Part shown: positions 55,055-64,000 of the stretch, in pieces | How positions within the stretch are numbered: position 1 is the first letter of the stretch | Layout of the letters: every line of letters starts with the position of its first letter | From: an uncultured Oleiphilaceae bacterium | GTDB taxonomy: Bacteria; Pseudomonadota; Gammaproteobacteria; Pseudomonadales; Oleiphilaceae | DNA: 64,000 nt | Direction of reading: 5' to 3' | Assembly: GCA_913060665.1 (NCBI GenBank) | Contig: CAJXUY010000011.1 | Coordinates: 62,001 to 126,000 of the forward strand | Notes under the pieces: model-generated | Told to the model about the DNA's origin: nothing | Seen by the model: the letters and a program-made list of their open reading frames with translations, nothing else | Database searches by the model: none | Position numbers and translations under genes: made by a program

Positions 55055-56494
55055 ATGGATTTTAGCTTAATTGCCAGCCTGCTAACACTTATCTACTTTT
55101 TAGCCCTGCTGTGCATATTTCATGTATTAAAAAATTTTCAGACCGCCCAAGGCGCAATAGCCTGGATTGTCGGTTTAATATCGTTCCCCTATATTACCGT
55201 TCTACTCTACTTTTTCTTTGGCCGAAGTCGTTTTGAAGGGTATGTAGAAGCGCGCCGAATTGGTGACAAGGAGTTGTCACATATATCCGAATCTCTTTCA
55301 GCGTACTCAGAAACCTGTATTTGTCCCTCCCCCAGTGACAACCGAGAGCATGATGTTATTACCCAGCTCACCACCATGCCATTTACACAGCACAATCATG
55401 CCCAATTATTGGTAGACGGACTAGAAACGTATACCAGTATGTTCAGTGCTATTCGTGAGGCTAAAGAGTATATCCTAATTGAGTTTTATATCGTCAGACA
55501 TGACAGCACCGGCGAAAAGCTAAGTACACTTTTACTAGATAAGCTCGCTCAAGGTGTAAAGGTCTATTTTCTATATGACGATATCGGTAGTGCCAAACTG
55601 TCTAATCGATATATTAATACATTAATCTCTGCCGGTGCTCAGATACGCTCCTTCAATACCACTAGTAAACGCCGAAAACGCTTTCAGATTAACTTCAGAA
55701 ATCATCGAAAAATAGTCATCATCGATGGTCATATAGGGTTTGTCGGCGGCCTGAATATCGGTGACGAATACCTGGGGCTTCACTCAAAACTTTCGCCTTG
55801 GCGAGATACTCACCTTAAACTCAAAGGGCCCGCAGTGCTCGCACTTCAGATAAGTTTTATTGAAGACTGGTACTGGTCCGCCAATAAGGTTCCTGAGCTC
55901 AACTGGACCCCAACAATAGTCTACGCGCATGAACCTGAATCGGAAGACGCCTCTGTGTTGATTATTCCTTCTAGCGCTGCAGATGAGTTCAACACCTGTG
56001 AGCTATTCTTTCTAAATTGCATAAACCATGCAACCGATAGACTTTGGATAGCCAGCCCTTACTTCGTACCAAGTATGAAAATAATGAGCGCCTTGCAGCT
56101 AGCGGCATTAAGAGGTGTAGATGTACGGGTTATGATCCCTGACAACCCTGACCAAATTCTGGTCTATTATGCCGCATTCTCATATCTCGAAACGGCAGAC
56201 CTAAGCGGCATTAAAATATTCAGGTATAAAGCAGGGTTTATGCACCAAAAAGTAATGCTGGTCGATAACCGCTACGCATGTGTAGGAACCGCAAATCTGG
56301 ATAATCGCTCAATGCGCTTAAATTTTGAAGTAACCGCGTTGGTTTGCAATACCCAGTTCATTAACGAAGTGGAAACTATGCTCACTCATGACTTTAGTGG
56401 CTGTAGCCAATCGACAGCACAAGACTACCGTCAACGTTCATGGGCCTTTAGGATCGTATGCAGAGGAGCCCGTTTGTTTGCACCTATCCTCTAA
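55055..56494 (+). CDS. cls: Cardiolipin synthase (phospholipase D family)
   Basis: 479 residues, family length. Two N-terminal membrane segments (about 6-25 and 38-57), then the two HKD catalytic motifs: HRKIVIIDG near residue 223 and HQKVMLVDN near 401, each followed by the usual Gly/Asn contexts (GFVGGLNIGDEY; VGTANLDNRSM). It makes cardiolipin from phosphatidylglycerol in the inner membrane. ATG follows GGAAT. Confidence 0.93.
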   Translation: MDFSLIASLLTLIYFLALLCIFHVLKNFQTAQGAIAWIVGLISFPYITVLLYFFFGRSRFEGYVEARRIGDKELSHISESLSAYSETCICPSPSDNREHDVITQLTTMPFTQHNHAQLLVDGLETYTSMFSAIREAKEYILIEFYIVRHDSTGEKLSTLLLDKLAQGVKVYFLYDDIGSAKLSNRYINTLISAGAQIRSFNTTSKRRKRFQINFRNHRKIVIIDGHIGFVGGLNIGDEYLGLHSKLSPWRDTHLKLKGPAVLALQISFIEDWYWSANKVPELNWTPTIVYAHEPESEDASVLIIPSSAADEFNTCELFFLNCINHATDRLWIASPYFVPSMKIMSALQLAALRGVDVRVMIPDNPDQILVYYAAFSYLETADLSGIKIFRYKAGFMHQKVMLVDNRYACVGTANLDNRSMRLNFEVTALVCNTQFINEVETMLTHDFSGCSQSTAQDYRQRSWAFRIVCRGARLFAPIL

Positions 56495-56601
56495 CTAAAT
56501 AATTGGAGTGCAAGAGAAATTGCCTTGAACGATTAAGGTAGATAGTATGTCCAGATATTATTATCTAAACTGAAAATCAATAAAAACAAAGCGGATATAC
56601 G

Positions 56602-57252
56602 ATGCAGTTCAAGCCAAAAGAGACCCTGACTGAACAGGTGGCCACTCACATAGAAAACCTGATTGCATTTAATCAGTTAAAAGGAGGGCAAAGAATTTAT
56701 GAAGGCCCTATGGCAAAAGAGCTGGAGGTCAGCCACGGCTCTGTTAGAGAAGCACTTTTATTGTTAGAAAAAAAACATTTGGTCAGAAGCACTCCACGCA
56801 AAGGTACATTTGTCACCGAGCTTGATGAGCACTTTGTAAAAAGTTTATATGAAGCCATGGTCATGTACCTAACTAATACCAGCCTCAAGCTCATCAGACA
56901 GTGGAAACAAGAAGATATTGACCAGATGGAAAACCTATACACTCAAATGGATGAGTGTTTTCAAAAAGGTCAGTTAGTCGAGTTTCTTGATATAGGAATA
57001 GAGTACACCCAAGCGTCATTGGCCTATGCCGACAATTATTTCATTGTCAGTGCAATACAAGATTTATGGCCGTCAGCTAAACGTTGTGCATTTGTTGCGT
57101 TGCAACAGGGTACACCGGTATTAAAAGAGAACTTGGAACACATGCGGCATTCTCTAGATACGATTAAAGAACGAAATGAAGATGAGCTCATCAAAATACT
57201 TACAGATTATGCCAACCAGCAATGCCGACAAGTGTTACAGTGCATTGCTTGA
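56602..57252 (+). CDS. GntR-family transcriptional regulator (FadR/FCD type)
   Basis: 216 residues. N-terminal winged helix about 5-75 with EGPMAKELEVSHGSVREALL and LLEKKHLVRSTPRKGTFVTE. The rest is the helical FCD-like effector-binding domain without clear ligand residues. It stands alone between the cardiolipin synthase gene and a small lipoprotein gene. Target not evident. Confidence 0.88.
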   Translation: MQFKPKETLTEQVATHIENLIAFNQLKGGQRIYEGPMAKELEVSHGSVREALLLLEKKHLVRSTPRKGTFVTELDEHFVKSLYEAMVMYLTNTSLKLIRQWKQEDIDQMENLYTQMDECFQKGQLVEFLDIGIEYTQASLAYADNYFIVSAIQDLWPSAKRCAFVALQQGTPVLKENLEHMRHSLDTIKERNEDELIKILTDYANQQCRQVLQCIA

Positions 57253-57270
57253 GATTAAATTAGAACATAA

Positions 57271-57690
57271 ATGCAGGACCCATTTCTGGCTATGTCGGTA
57301 GCAAAAACACTTAAACGTTGTCTTTCCTCTCTGTGGTTTCGCTCAAGCATGCTGCTTGTTTTAACGTTATTAAATGGCTGCAGTACTAACCCCGCTCAGA
57401 CAAGCCCCGACTCCGCTAAAGAAGCTGACCGACCTTCATCTATTGACACCGGTAAAGCCCAACCTTTATGCGTTTACGAAACCACCAAAGGCATTGCTGA
57501 AGTCACTGAAATAACGGCGAACAGCATCAGATTTAAGTTTTACCCTGGCGATAAATATTTCAAAATTCCGCTAAATGAAATATCGTTTACAGATATCAAA
57601 CTGGAACAGGAAGTGAAGGCCATCACAAGAAGCCCGATATCAGGCGCCTGTGGAGGCGATGAGTTCGAACTATTAACAACCATTGAATAA
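57271..57690 (+). CDS. Small hypothetical lipoprotein
   Basis: 139 residues with a lipoprotein signal: basic and hydrophobic n-region, then SSMLLVLTLLNGC as lipobox with Cys near residue 37. The mature part of about 100 residues is strand-rich and ends with KAITRSPISGACGGDEFELL. Start ATG 57271; ATG 57292 is an alternative giving a shorter n-region. It ends one base from the convergent patatin gene. Family not recognised. Confidence 0.65.
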   Translation: MQDPFLAMSVAKTLKRCLSSLWFRSSMLLVLTLLNGCSTNPAQTSPDSAKEADRPSSIDTGKAQPLCVYETTKGIAEVTEITANSIRFKFYPGDKYFKIPLNEISFTDIKLEQEVKAITRSPISGACGGDEFELLTTIE

Positions 57691-57691
57691 G

Positions 57692-59941
57692 TTAAAACAT
57701 CGTGAAGAAATCTGTTCCAATAGAAAGATATATTGCTTGATGGTCGCTATCAGCGTAGCTTGCAGCCAGAGTAACGGGGCCTATAGGTGTGTCACTGCCG
57801 GCAAATAACGTATATGAATCCAGCACCTGCCCCCATGACGCTTCAGTAATATCATCCCAGACATTCCCTACTTCATAAGAGAAACCTGCCATATAAGGAA
57901 TGAACGGGCCTCCGAATTCTCTATACACAATCATATTGGCAAAACTCCCATCTGGCCCTGAAAACTCATTTCGGCCATAAGCGGATAAATTGAACAACCC
58001 TCCCAATGTGACAAAATCACTAATGCCAGCACTGTTTTTAGTAACGGATGAAGCGCTGACGCGCCCAACAAAGGTGTAGCGCTTTAATGAGTACGCACCG
58101 CCTAAAAGAGCAGTGACTCGATCATAGTCATGCGATGCGTTGAACTCATCCCTTGAGACGCTCCACTCTCCTCTAGCGATCACTCCGTTATGGGGAAGAA
58201 ATAAGTTATCTAGCGAATCATAAGTAAAGCTCGTTATAACACTGCCAATATTCTCATCAAACTTATTAATGTCCTCTTTACCTATTTCAAGCTCGGCATC
58301 TGCTTGACCTACTTGATAGTAAACTCTTAATTCAGAAGTATTACCAAACTCTCTTCCCAAACCCGCCGAAACATTGCCATTGGCAACATCCCACTCTGAT
58401 GTTTTATTGCCGTCTTCATAAATATTAACATCTTGCTTTTTATACTCGCCTTTTAATGAAAGAAAGTAGGTTGATTCATAAGTGAGTGGTTGAAAAAACT
58501 CCGTTTGTATAAATGGCTGGCTTCCAATTCGTGCGGCTGTTTTCCATTCGGCGCCCAAATCATTAATCGCGGTTTGATCTAGGTAAAAGGTAAGGTTAAA
58601 ACGCGTGTCGTCCTTAAAGTTTTCTTCAAATTGCAAACCAAAACGCAAGTAGTTTGGCCCCCAGGACTTCTTTTCTGCATTGATTTTCAGGGTGTTTTGA
58701 CCATCCTCATTAATAATGTCGTAAGACACTAATTCAAAATAACCTAAGCCATATATTTGATCTAAATCTTTCTCAAGCTGGGCGATATCTAACGGCTCCC
58801 CCTCTGACTGCTCAATACGTGAAGATATAAATTTATTTGCAACCCCCGAATTATTAGCAATCTCTATTCGATCCACAGGCTGCTCCTGCCTAAGGTTCTG
58901 ACCTCTTTTTAGCTGGTATGCAATCCAGGTTTGATTATCAACTGAGAGGCCTTTTAAGCGCACCGCACTAGCTCTTGCTGCCGTCGCCCCCATTTCAACC
59001 AACTCATCGCCCCGCCCAAAGTCACCAGATCCAGCGTCCTCCAAGTTAGGTTTAAGTAAAATATCTTTTTCGGTTAACGTTGCCAATTGAGCGTCTACAT
59101 TTCCACGTGTCAGTAGATTAGTTAATTGCTCAACCACGCCAACCAAACTATTAACATCATCACCCTCTAACAGCGGTGAGCTGATATCAACGGCAATAAT
59201 AAGCTCTGCCCCCATGTCACGCGCAATATTAATAGGCAAATTGTTTGAAATCCCCCCATCTACTAGTAGATGATCTTCATATTTAACAGGCGGGAACGCG
59301 CCAGGGATTGACATACTCGCCCGCATCGCCAATGCAAGGTTTCCTTTATCGATAGCGACGGTTTCGCCAGTTTCGATATCCGATGCAACCGCACGATAAC
59401 GAATGGGAAATTGATCATAATCTTCAATATGAGAGGCTTGAAGGGTAAGGTCGCTCAATATAGTCAACAGCTGCTGCCCTTGAATCAGCCCCTTACGAAA
59501 CTTAAACCCATCAGCCCCCACCCCGAGTGTTAAACCTGTTGCGAAGTCATAGTCATCTTGTTTACGCCTAAAGGCTTTATCTTCTCGAGGCGGCTCATCC
59601 GTCAACCCCTTATCCCAGTCCATCACATGAAAGCGTTCTTCAATTTCTTCAAGCGGCATCCCTATCGCATATACCCCAGCGACAGAAGCACCTGCGCTGG
59701 TACCGACAATAATATCAATGGGTATTTTCATCTCTTCAAGGACTTTTAGAACGCCGACATGGGCAATGCCTTTGGCTCCGCCACCACTCAAAACCAAGCC
59801 TATAACAGGTCGCTGCCCCCCACTGCTACTAGTAACGGAATGAGTGCCACTTAACGAATCGTGATGAGAAGATGTTTCAGCGGACACATGAAACGAACAA
59901 AAAGCAATTACCAATACAACCCTAAGCACCAAACCTGCCAT
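57692..59941 (-). CDS. Patatin-like phospholipase with Omp85 barrel (type Vd autotransporter, PlpD-like)
   Basis: 749 residues. Signal peptide about 1-21. Patatin domain about 45-320 with oxyanion hole GGGAKG (53-58), nucleophile Ser82 in GTSAG and catalytic Asp228 in VDGGISNN. A POTRA-like unit about 350-410 (YGLGYFELVSYDIINEDG) leads to a 16-strand Omp85 barrel to the C-terminus. This is the PlpD layout: the lipase is exported through its own barrel. Substrates are probably phospholipids. The Ser-Asp dyad is intact. ATG follows GGGGAT. Confidence 0.92.
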   Translation of the reverse strand: MAGLVLRVVLVIAFCSFHVSAETSSHHDSLSGTHSVTSSSGGQRPVIGLVLSGGGAKGIAHVGVLKVLEEMKIPIDIIVGTSAGASVAGVYAIGMPLEEIEERFHVMDWDKGLTDEPPREDKAFRRKQDDYDFATGLTLGVGADGFKFRKGLIQGQQLLTILSDLTLQASHIEDYDQFPIRYRAVASDIETGETVAIDKGNLALAMRASMSIPGAFPPVKYEDHLLVDGGISNNLPINIARDMGAELIIAVDISSPLLEGDDVNSLVGVVEQLTNLLTRGNVDAQLATLTEKDILLKPNLEDAGSGDFGRGDELVEMGATAARASAVRLKGLSVDNQTWIAYQLKRGQNLRQEQPVDRIEIANNSGVANKFISSRIEQSEGEPLDIAQLEKDLDQIYGLGYFELVSYDIINEDGQNTLKINAEKKSWGPNYLRFGLQFEENFKDDTRFNLTFYLDQTAINDLGAEWKTAARIGSQPFIQTEFFQPLTYESTYFLSLKGEYKKQDVNIYEDGNKTSEWDVANGNVSAGLGREFGNTSELRVYYQVGQADAELEIGKEDINKFDENIGSVITSFTYDSLDNLFLPHNGVIARGEWSVSRDEFNASHDYDRVTALLGGAYSLKRYTFVGRVSASSVTKNSAGISDFVTLGGLFNLSAYGRNEFSGPDGSFANMIVYREFGGPFIPYMAGFSYEVGNVWDDITEASWGQVLDSYTLFAGSDTPIGPVTLAASYADSDHQAIYLSIGTDFFTMF

Positions 59942-60006
59942 GAAAGTATCCCCAAAAACTACTCACTAGCCACATGACGCTTAAACGGCTAAATAAATAG
60001 TCTATC

Positions 60007-60750
60007 TTATTGATTATCGGGCAGATCGTCCAGTCTAAGGTGGGAAAGGTCAGGCACCTCTATTGCTTCATTTTTTTTAAGCTGTCCCAGGTCACTGCCA
60101 GTCGGAGCGATAGAGATACTGCTCACATCAGGCACAATCGGTGGCACCTCTTCTATCGGGTCAACTAAGTCACTGCCTGTTGGTGCCAAGGAGATACCAT
60201 CAAGCTCAGAAAAAACGGGGATATCAACGTCATGATGCTCTGATAATCTAACCCCTTCCGGGTCAAGACCAAGATGGCTTTGCTGCAAAATATCATTTAC
60301 CTCGTCCCCTGCCAGATTGATGCCTGCTTCATGATGTTCACTGCCATTACCGGGCACTGAGAACCCAGAAGATAACGGTAAGACTTTTAGTTCTTCGGCA
60401 GAATTAGCTATCACTGGTTTGGTGGATTTGGAAGGCGTGGTTGGCTGAGGTACCTCAGGCACTTTAGACGCTGCTTTTGGAGGGGCGGATGCGGGCTGCT
60501 GAGCAACACCTGCAATCCCCATTATATCAGCCTCACATACCAAGCCGTTTTTCCGCATAACCGCGATATATTTATCAGCGGTGGCTTTATCAAGTTTATT
60601 TCGAATGACCACTCTGCCACCCGCAAACATTTTATCAACCTGCGCGGCGGATGCCTTAAACAGTTTTGTTGCATTACTTTTAGCGGTATTTAGGCTGACT
60701 CCGTCAACCAATCGTCCGGAGAATGCTAACTCGTAAAGAGACTCACTCAT
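60007..60750 (-). CDS. Unassigned protein with N-terminal small domain and APTGSDL repeats
   Basis: 247 residues, soluble. Residues about 5-75 (YELAFSGRLVDGVSLNTAKS, KLFKASAAQVDKMFAGGRVV) resemble a small domain found at the N-terminus of various bacterial membrane and signalling proteins. A Pro/Lys/Ser-rich linker follows, then acidic sequence with two copies of a motif: GISLAPTGSDL and SISIAPTGSDL. Function unknown. Divergent from the kinase-AAA gene across 286 bases that hold no recognised gene. Confidence 0.65.
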   Translation of the reverse strand: MSESLYELAFSGRLVDGVSLNTAKSNATKLFKASAAQVDKMFAGGRVVIRNKLDKATADKYIAVMRKNGLVCEADIMGIAGVAQQPASAPPKAASKVPEVPQPTTPSKSTKPVIANSAEELKVLPLSSGFSVPGNGSEHHEAGINLAGDEVNDILQQSHLGLDPEGVRLSEHHDVDIPVFSELDGISLAPTGSDLVDPIEEVPPIVPDVSSISIAPTGSDLGQLKKNEAIEVPDLSHLRLDDLPDNQ

Positions 60751-61036
60751 TACACCAAATCTTCCTGTTATTCGATCATCGTTCAGTAAAAATATTACAC
60801 CGTATTATATAACTATAGCTAATTAAATGAGATTTTCGCTGCAAAGCGTACTTTAACACCCTCAACACCTACTTTTTAATAGCACTCGCTCACAACTCAA
60901 TTTCAAAACATTACATTTGTCTAACAGATGAAATTCTAATTCACTGCCTATACTGTATTCAATTGTGTATATCAGCAAGTGCACTCAACTCAATACTACT
61001 GCCTATAGCGGTGGTTACAGTAATAAAAGATAAGCC

Positions 61037-64000
61037 ATGAGTTCTTCACAACTTGCCTTCAAAGGCGTTGAAATCTTAGAGCTACTATCGCGCCATGGGG
61101 AGACCTGTGCCTGGCGGGCTTATGACCTTAATAATGATCAGCCGATCATCATTAAATCAGCACACAGCGAGACACCACCTCTGTTTTTAATGGAACGGCT
61201 TCGTCACGAATATGCAATTGGGCGACATTTCAACCACCCACACATTATTGCCTACAGAGGGCTGCTGCAACACCACCATCGCTCAGCGATTGTAACAGAA
61301 GACTTTAACGGAAAACCGTTAGCGAAGTGTATTCCTGAGCAAGGATTCCCAATCGGCACCTTTCTGGATATAGCCCTTCAAATTGTAAAAGCGCTGATCG
61401 AAGTTCATTCCCAACAGGTCATACACAAAGATATAAACCCTTATAACATTGCCTATAACGAAAAAAAGCGATTAGCTAAAATTATTGATTTTGGCATGGC
61501 CTCAAAGCTGTCCCAAGAATCACCGACCTATATGAAAACCACCTTGCTCGGCGGTAACCTCCCCTATGTAGCACCCGAGCAAACAGGCCGACTGAATCGT
61601 GTGGTCGACTATCGTACCGATTTCTACGGACTGGGAATAACACTTTACGAAATGCTCTGCGGGCAGCGCCCTTTCAACTCCCACGACCCTTTAGAGTTAG
61701 TGCATGCTCACCTGACACAGCCTGCACCCAAAATTTCTAACTGGCGCAAAGACATTCCTTCATTATTTGATGAAATTTTAGCTAAGTTACTCGCTAAGCA
61801 TTCCGAAGACCGCTATCAATCGGCCAAAGGCATCAAGCATGATTTAGAAATATGCCTTAAACAATGGCAAACGACTCAGCAATTTGAAGCCTTCGAAATG
61901 GGGACTTATGATCGTAATGAGCAACTATCGATCCCTCAAAATCTATATGGCCGAACAAAGGAGATTGCGCGTTTAAACCAGGCATTTGAAACCGCCACGA
62001 CAGGGCTCACCGAACTGGTGTTAGTCAGCGGGTTTTCAGGTATGGGAAAAACCGCACTGGTAAATGAAACACGAAAGCCTTTACTCAGTCGCCGAGGTTA
62101 TTTTATATCCGGTAAATTTGAGCCACTCAAGAAAAACGTACCACTCAGTGCGATCACCCAAAGTTTGCAAGTGCTCATTCAACAATTACTAGCAGAGCCA
62201 GAAGCTCGGGTGGCAGAGTTCAGGCATCAAATTATCAGTGTACTCGGCAATAAGGCCAGTATGTTGATCGAGCTGGTTCCAGCGCTCGAAACCATTATTG
62301 GACCACAGCCCTCAGCACCCGACTTAGGCTGCAACGACCGAAAGCAAGTGTTTCTAAGGCTGTTACAGCGCTTTATCAAAGTGATTGCAGTAAAAGATCA
62401 TCCCTTGGTGATCTTTATTGATGACCTGCAATGGGCTGACCCCATTAGTCTGGACTTTGTAAAGTCACTACTCACTGAACTGCACGATTGCCACCTTTTA
62501 CTCATCTGTTCCTTCCGAGATAGTGAAATATATGGTGGTCACCCACTCATAGATACGCTTAAACATATCCGCGAAAACACCCCCAATGTTAAGCAGATAC
62601 ACCTTGAACCCTTAAAAGGTAGCGAAGTCACCCGACTTATTTGCGACTCACTACAATATACAAACCAACAAGCGGCTAAGCTATCACGATATATCTTTGG
62701 TCGTACACAAGGCAACCCGTTTTATGTCACTCAGCTATTAAAAACCCTCAATCAAGACGGGCAGCTGTTTTTTGATACTGAACGCCGAGAGTGGCGCTAC
62801 AAACTACCGGACAGAGTTAAAAAAGTCACCGATCATCAACTCGTAGACATGGTCGTTAGCCGAATCAACCGCCTTCCCGCTGCAAGCAAAAACTTACTAC
62901 AGTTTGCTGCATGTATTGGCAGTCGTTTCAACATCCAAAACCTGACTCGTATCATCGCCCTGTCAGAAGAAGGCCTGACAGAAACCGATATTAAGCAACG
63001 CTTGGTACCTGCGATGGAATCAGGGCTGATTATTTCTAAGAACCAATGGTCTGACAGTGACCAACGAACATCAAGCCCAACCTCCAGCTATGAATTTCTC
63101 CATGATCGAGTACAACAAGCCGCCTACGACCTAGCGCCTGCCCATAAGCAACAACAACATCACCTGCAAATTGGCGACTACTTACTTAATCACCTAACCG
63201 AAGAGCAACAGCAAGAGCAGCTATTTGATATCGCCAACCAATTTAACTCAGGTATCGAACAGCTGCCCGATAAAAGGCGGCTCAGTGCTGCCACGGTATG
63301 CTTACGTGCTGCACAAAAAGCTCGTAAAGCAACGGCATTTGAGTCTGCAGTATTTTATGCTGAATTAAGTATTCGTCTATTAGATAGTCCTGACATCTGG
63401 GTCCAACATCATAAGTTGCGTTTTGAGCAAGGATTAGTGCTTGCGGAGTGCGAAGGGCTCTGCCGTCGTTTCTCACAATCAGAACAGCAGATAAACGAAC
63501 TACAACAACATGCACTATCCATTGAAGAAAAAATAAAGCTGCTGCTTATTAAGATGAATCTGGTTGAGTTACGGGGGCAGTATTTAGAGTCGATTGACGT
63601 ACTACTTAGCGGCCTGACACTTCTAAATGTCAATATTCCAAGAGACCCACAACAACAAGCGGACGAATTAAGCCAACTACTACAAGAGCTCCCCTCTCGG
63701 TTTGAGGATATAAACACTCAAAACCTTATTGAGACCACCGAAACCGAGAACCCTCGCCATTTATTGGTTATGCGGCTGCTAATGCGTTTATGGACACCCT
63801 GCTACATCACTGGCCAACGAAACCTACTCGCCCTAGTCTCAATTTATCTCGTTAATTATAGCCTTAAAAATGGCCGAAGCGAGATCACGCCGTTTGCCTA
63901 CTGTTCTTTTGCATTGGTTTACGGATTTTTAAAAAATGATCACTGTCTAGCCTATCAGTTCGGGCTTGCCGGCGCTGAACTAGCAAAGGAGTGCGATAAC
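61037..64000 (+). CDS. Ser/Thr kinase-AAA ATPase signalling protein (3' end outside window)
   Basis: 988 codons open from ATG at 61037 to the edge. Residues about 8-270: kinase domain, with HKDINPYN in place of HRDLKPxN, DFGMA and APEQTGRLN, though the glycine loop is poor (LLSRHGETCAW). Residues about 310-700: AAA/STAND-type ATPase with Walker A GFSGMGKT and IFIDDLQWADP. Then helical TPR-like sequence. This is the start of the large PknB-AAA family that ends with GAF and histidine kinase domains; those would lie outside. The ribosome site is weak. It is probably unrelated to T6SS regulation, though it could add another kinase input. Confidence 0.9.
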   Translation, partial: MSSSQLAFKGVEILELLSRHGETCAWRAYDLNNDQPIIIKSAHSETPPLFLMERLRHEYAIGRHFNHPHIIAYRGLLQHHHRSAIVTEDFNGKPLAKCIPEQGFPIGTFLDIALQIVKALIEVHSQQVIHKDINPYNIAYNEKKRLAKIIDFGMASKLSQESPTYMKTTLLGGNLPYVAPEQTGRLNRVVDYRTDFYGLGITLYEMLCGQRPFNSHDPLELVHAHLTQPAPKISNWRKDIPSLFDEILAKLLAKHSEDRYQSAKGIKHDLEICLKQWQTTQQFEAFEMGTYDRNEQLSIPQNLYGRTKEIARLNQAFETATTGLTELVLVSGFSGMGKTALVNETRKPLLSRRGYFISGKFEPLKKNVPLSAITQSLQVLIQQLLAEPEARVAEFRHQIISVLGNKASMLIELVPALETIIGPQPSAPDLGCNDRKQVFLRLLQRFIKVIAVKDHPLVIFIDDLQWADPISLDFVKSLLTELHDCHLLLICSFRDSEIYGGHPLIDTLKHIRENTPNVKQIHLEPLKGSEVTRLICDSLQYTNQQAAKLSRYIFGRTQGNPFYVTQLLKTLNQDGQLFFDTERREWRYKLPDRVKKVTDHQLVDMVVSRINRLPAASKNLLQFAACIGSRFNIQNLTRIIALSEEGLTETDIKQRLVPAMESGLIISKNQWSDSDQRTSSPTSSYEFLHDRVQQAAYDLAPAHKQQQHHLQIGDYLLNHLTEEQQQEQLFDIANQFNSGIEQLPDKRRLSAATVCLRAAQKARKATAFESAVFYAELSIRLLDSPDIWVQHHKLRFEQGLVLAECEGLCRRFSQSEQQINELQQHALSIEEKIKLLLIKMNLVELRGQYLESIDVLLSGLTLLNVNIPRDPQQQADELSQLLQELPSRFEDINTQNLIETTETENPRHLLVMRLLMRLWTPCYITGQRNLLALVSIYLVNYSLKNGRSEITPFAYCSFALVYGFLKNDHCLAYQFGLAGAELAKECDN

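Noticed and set aside
63282-63717. Minus-strand frames opposite the kinase-AAA gene
   Set aside because: The plus-strand frame from 61037 is open to the edge with recognisable kinase and ATPase motifs; the minus-strand frames show none.
1-64000. CRISPR arrays, tRNA or rRNA genes, prophage or integrase genes
   Set aside because: None was seen on reading both strands; the only mobile-element trace is the REP-type transposase and the short repeats.

Overview
The window is a 64 kb stretch of a moderately AT-rich bacterial chromosome. TamA/TamB, Omp85-type proteins, a type V secreted patatin, CRP- and FNR-like sites and a complete proteobacterial type VI secretion system (T6SS) point to a gammaproteobacterium, probably marine. 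I cannot name the genus from sequence alone. No tRNA, rRNA or CRISPR array was seen.

Layout: (1) 1-6553: tamB (3' end outside the window) and tamA on the minus strand, an AraC-type regulator and a small secreted protein. (2) 6702-16736, minus strand: a VgrG-led effector and adaptor cassette in the order vgrG, DUF6484, DUF2169, AHH nuclease, Imm11-like immunity protein, KAS-like pseudoenzyme, PAAR-like DUF4150, TIGR02270 repeat protein, TssB-TssC fusion, double-FHA protein. (3) 17356-22020, plus strand: two tandem hcp genes, two unassigned proteins that are candidate effectors, and a short autotransporter. (4) 22031-39662, minus strand: small membrane protein, PP2C phosphatase, tagF, tssM, tssL, tssK, tssJ, tagH, Ser/Thr kinase, haem-motif HAMP sensor, lipoprotein, second kinase, Sel1-caspase lipoprotein, alpha/beta hydrolase. 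(5) 39921-52734, plus strand: tssA, tssB, tssC, a second tssC, tssE, tssF, tssG, tssH, then a degenerate REP-type transposase and an FHA-GGDEF protein. (6) 52768-64000: housekeeping and other genes: Na/Pi symporter, cardiolipin synthase, GntR regulator, lipoprotein, patatin-Omp85 protein, a small repeat protein, and the first 988 codons of a Ser/Thr kinase-AAA ATPase protein.

All 13 core T6SS components (TssA-M) are present. Around them sits a threonine-phosphorylation circuit of two kinases, one PP2C phosphatase and three FHA proteins, one of which is fused to an apparently active diguanylate cyclase with an I-site. The tssA promoter region carries an FNR/ANR-like box placed at about -40 from a good -10 hexamer, which suggests oxygen or redox control. 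A CRP-like site lies in the vgrG/hcp intergenic region.

The parts most worth a second look are the TssB-TssC fusion and second TssC (three sheath-type genes in one locus), a possible CNF1/BLF1/CheD-like deamidase downstream of hcp, the AHH nuclease with its immunity candidate, a KAS-like protein without the catalytic Cys, the Sel1-caspase lipoprotein, and the FHA-GGDEF link between Thr phosphorylation and c-di-GMP.
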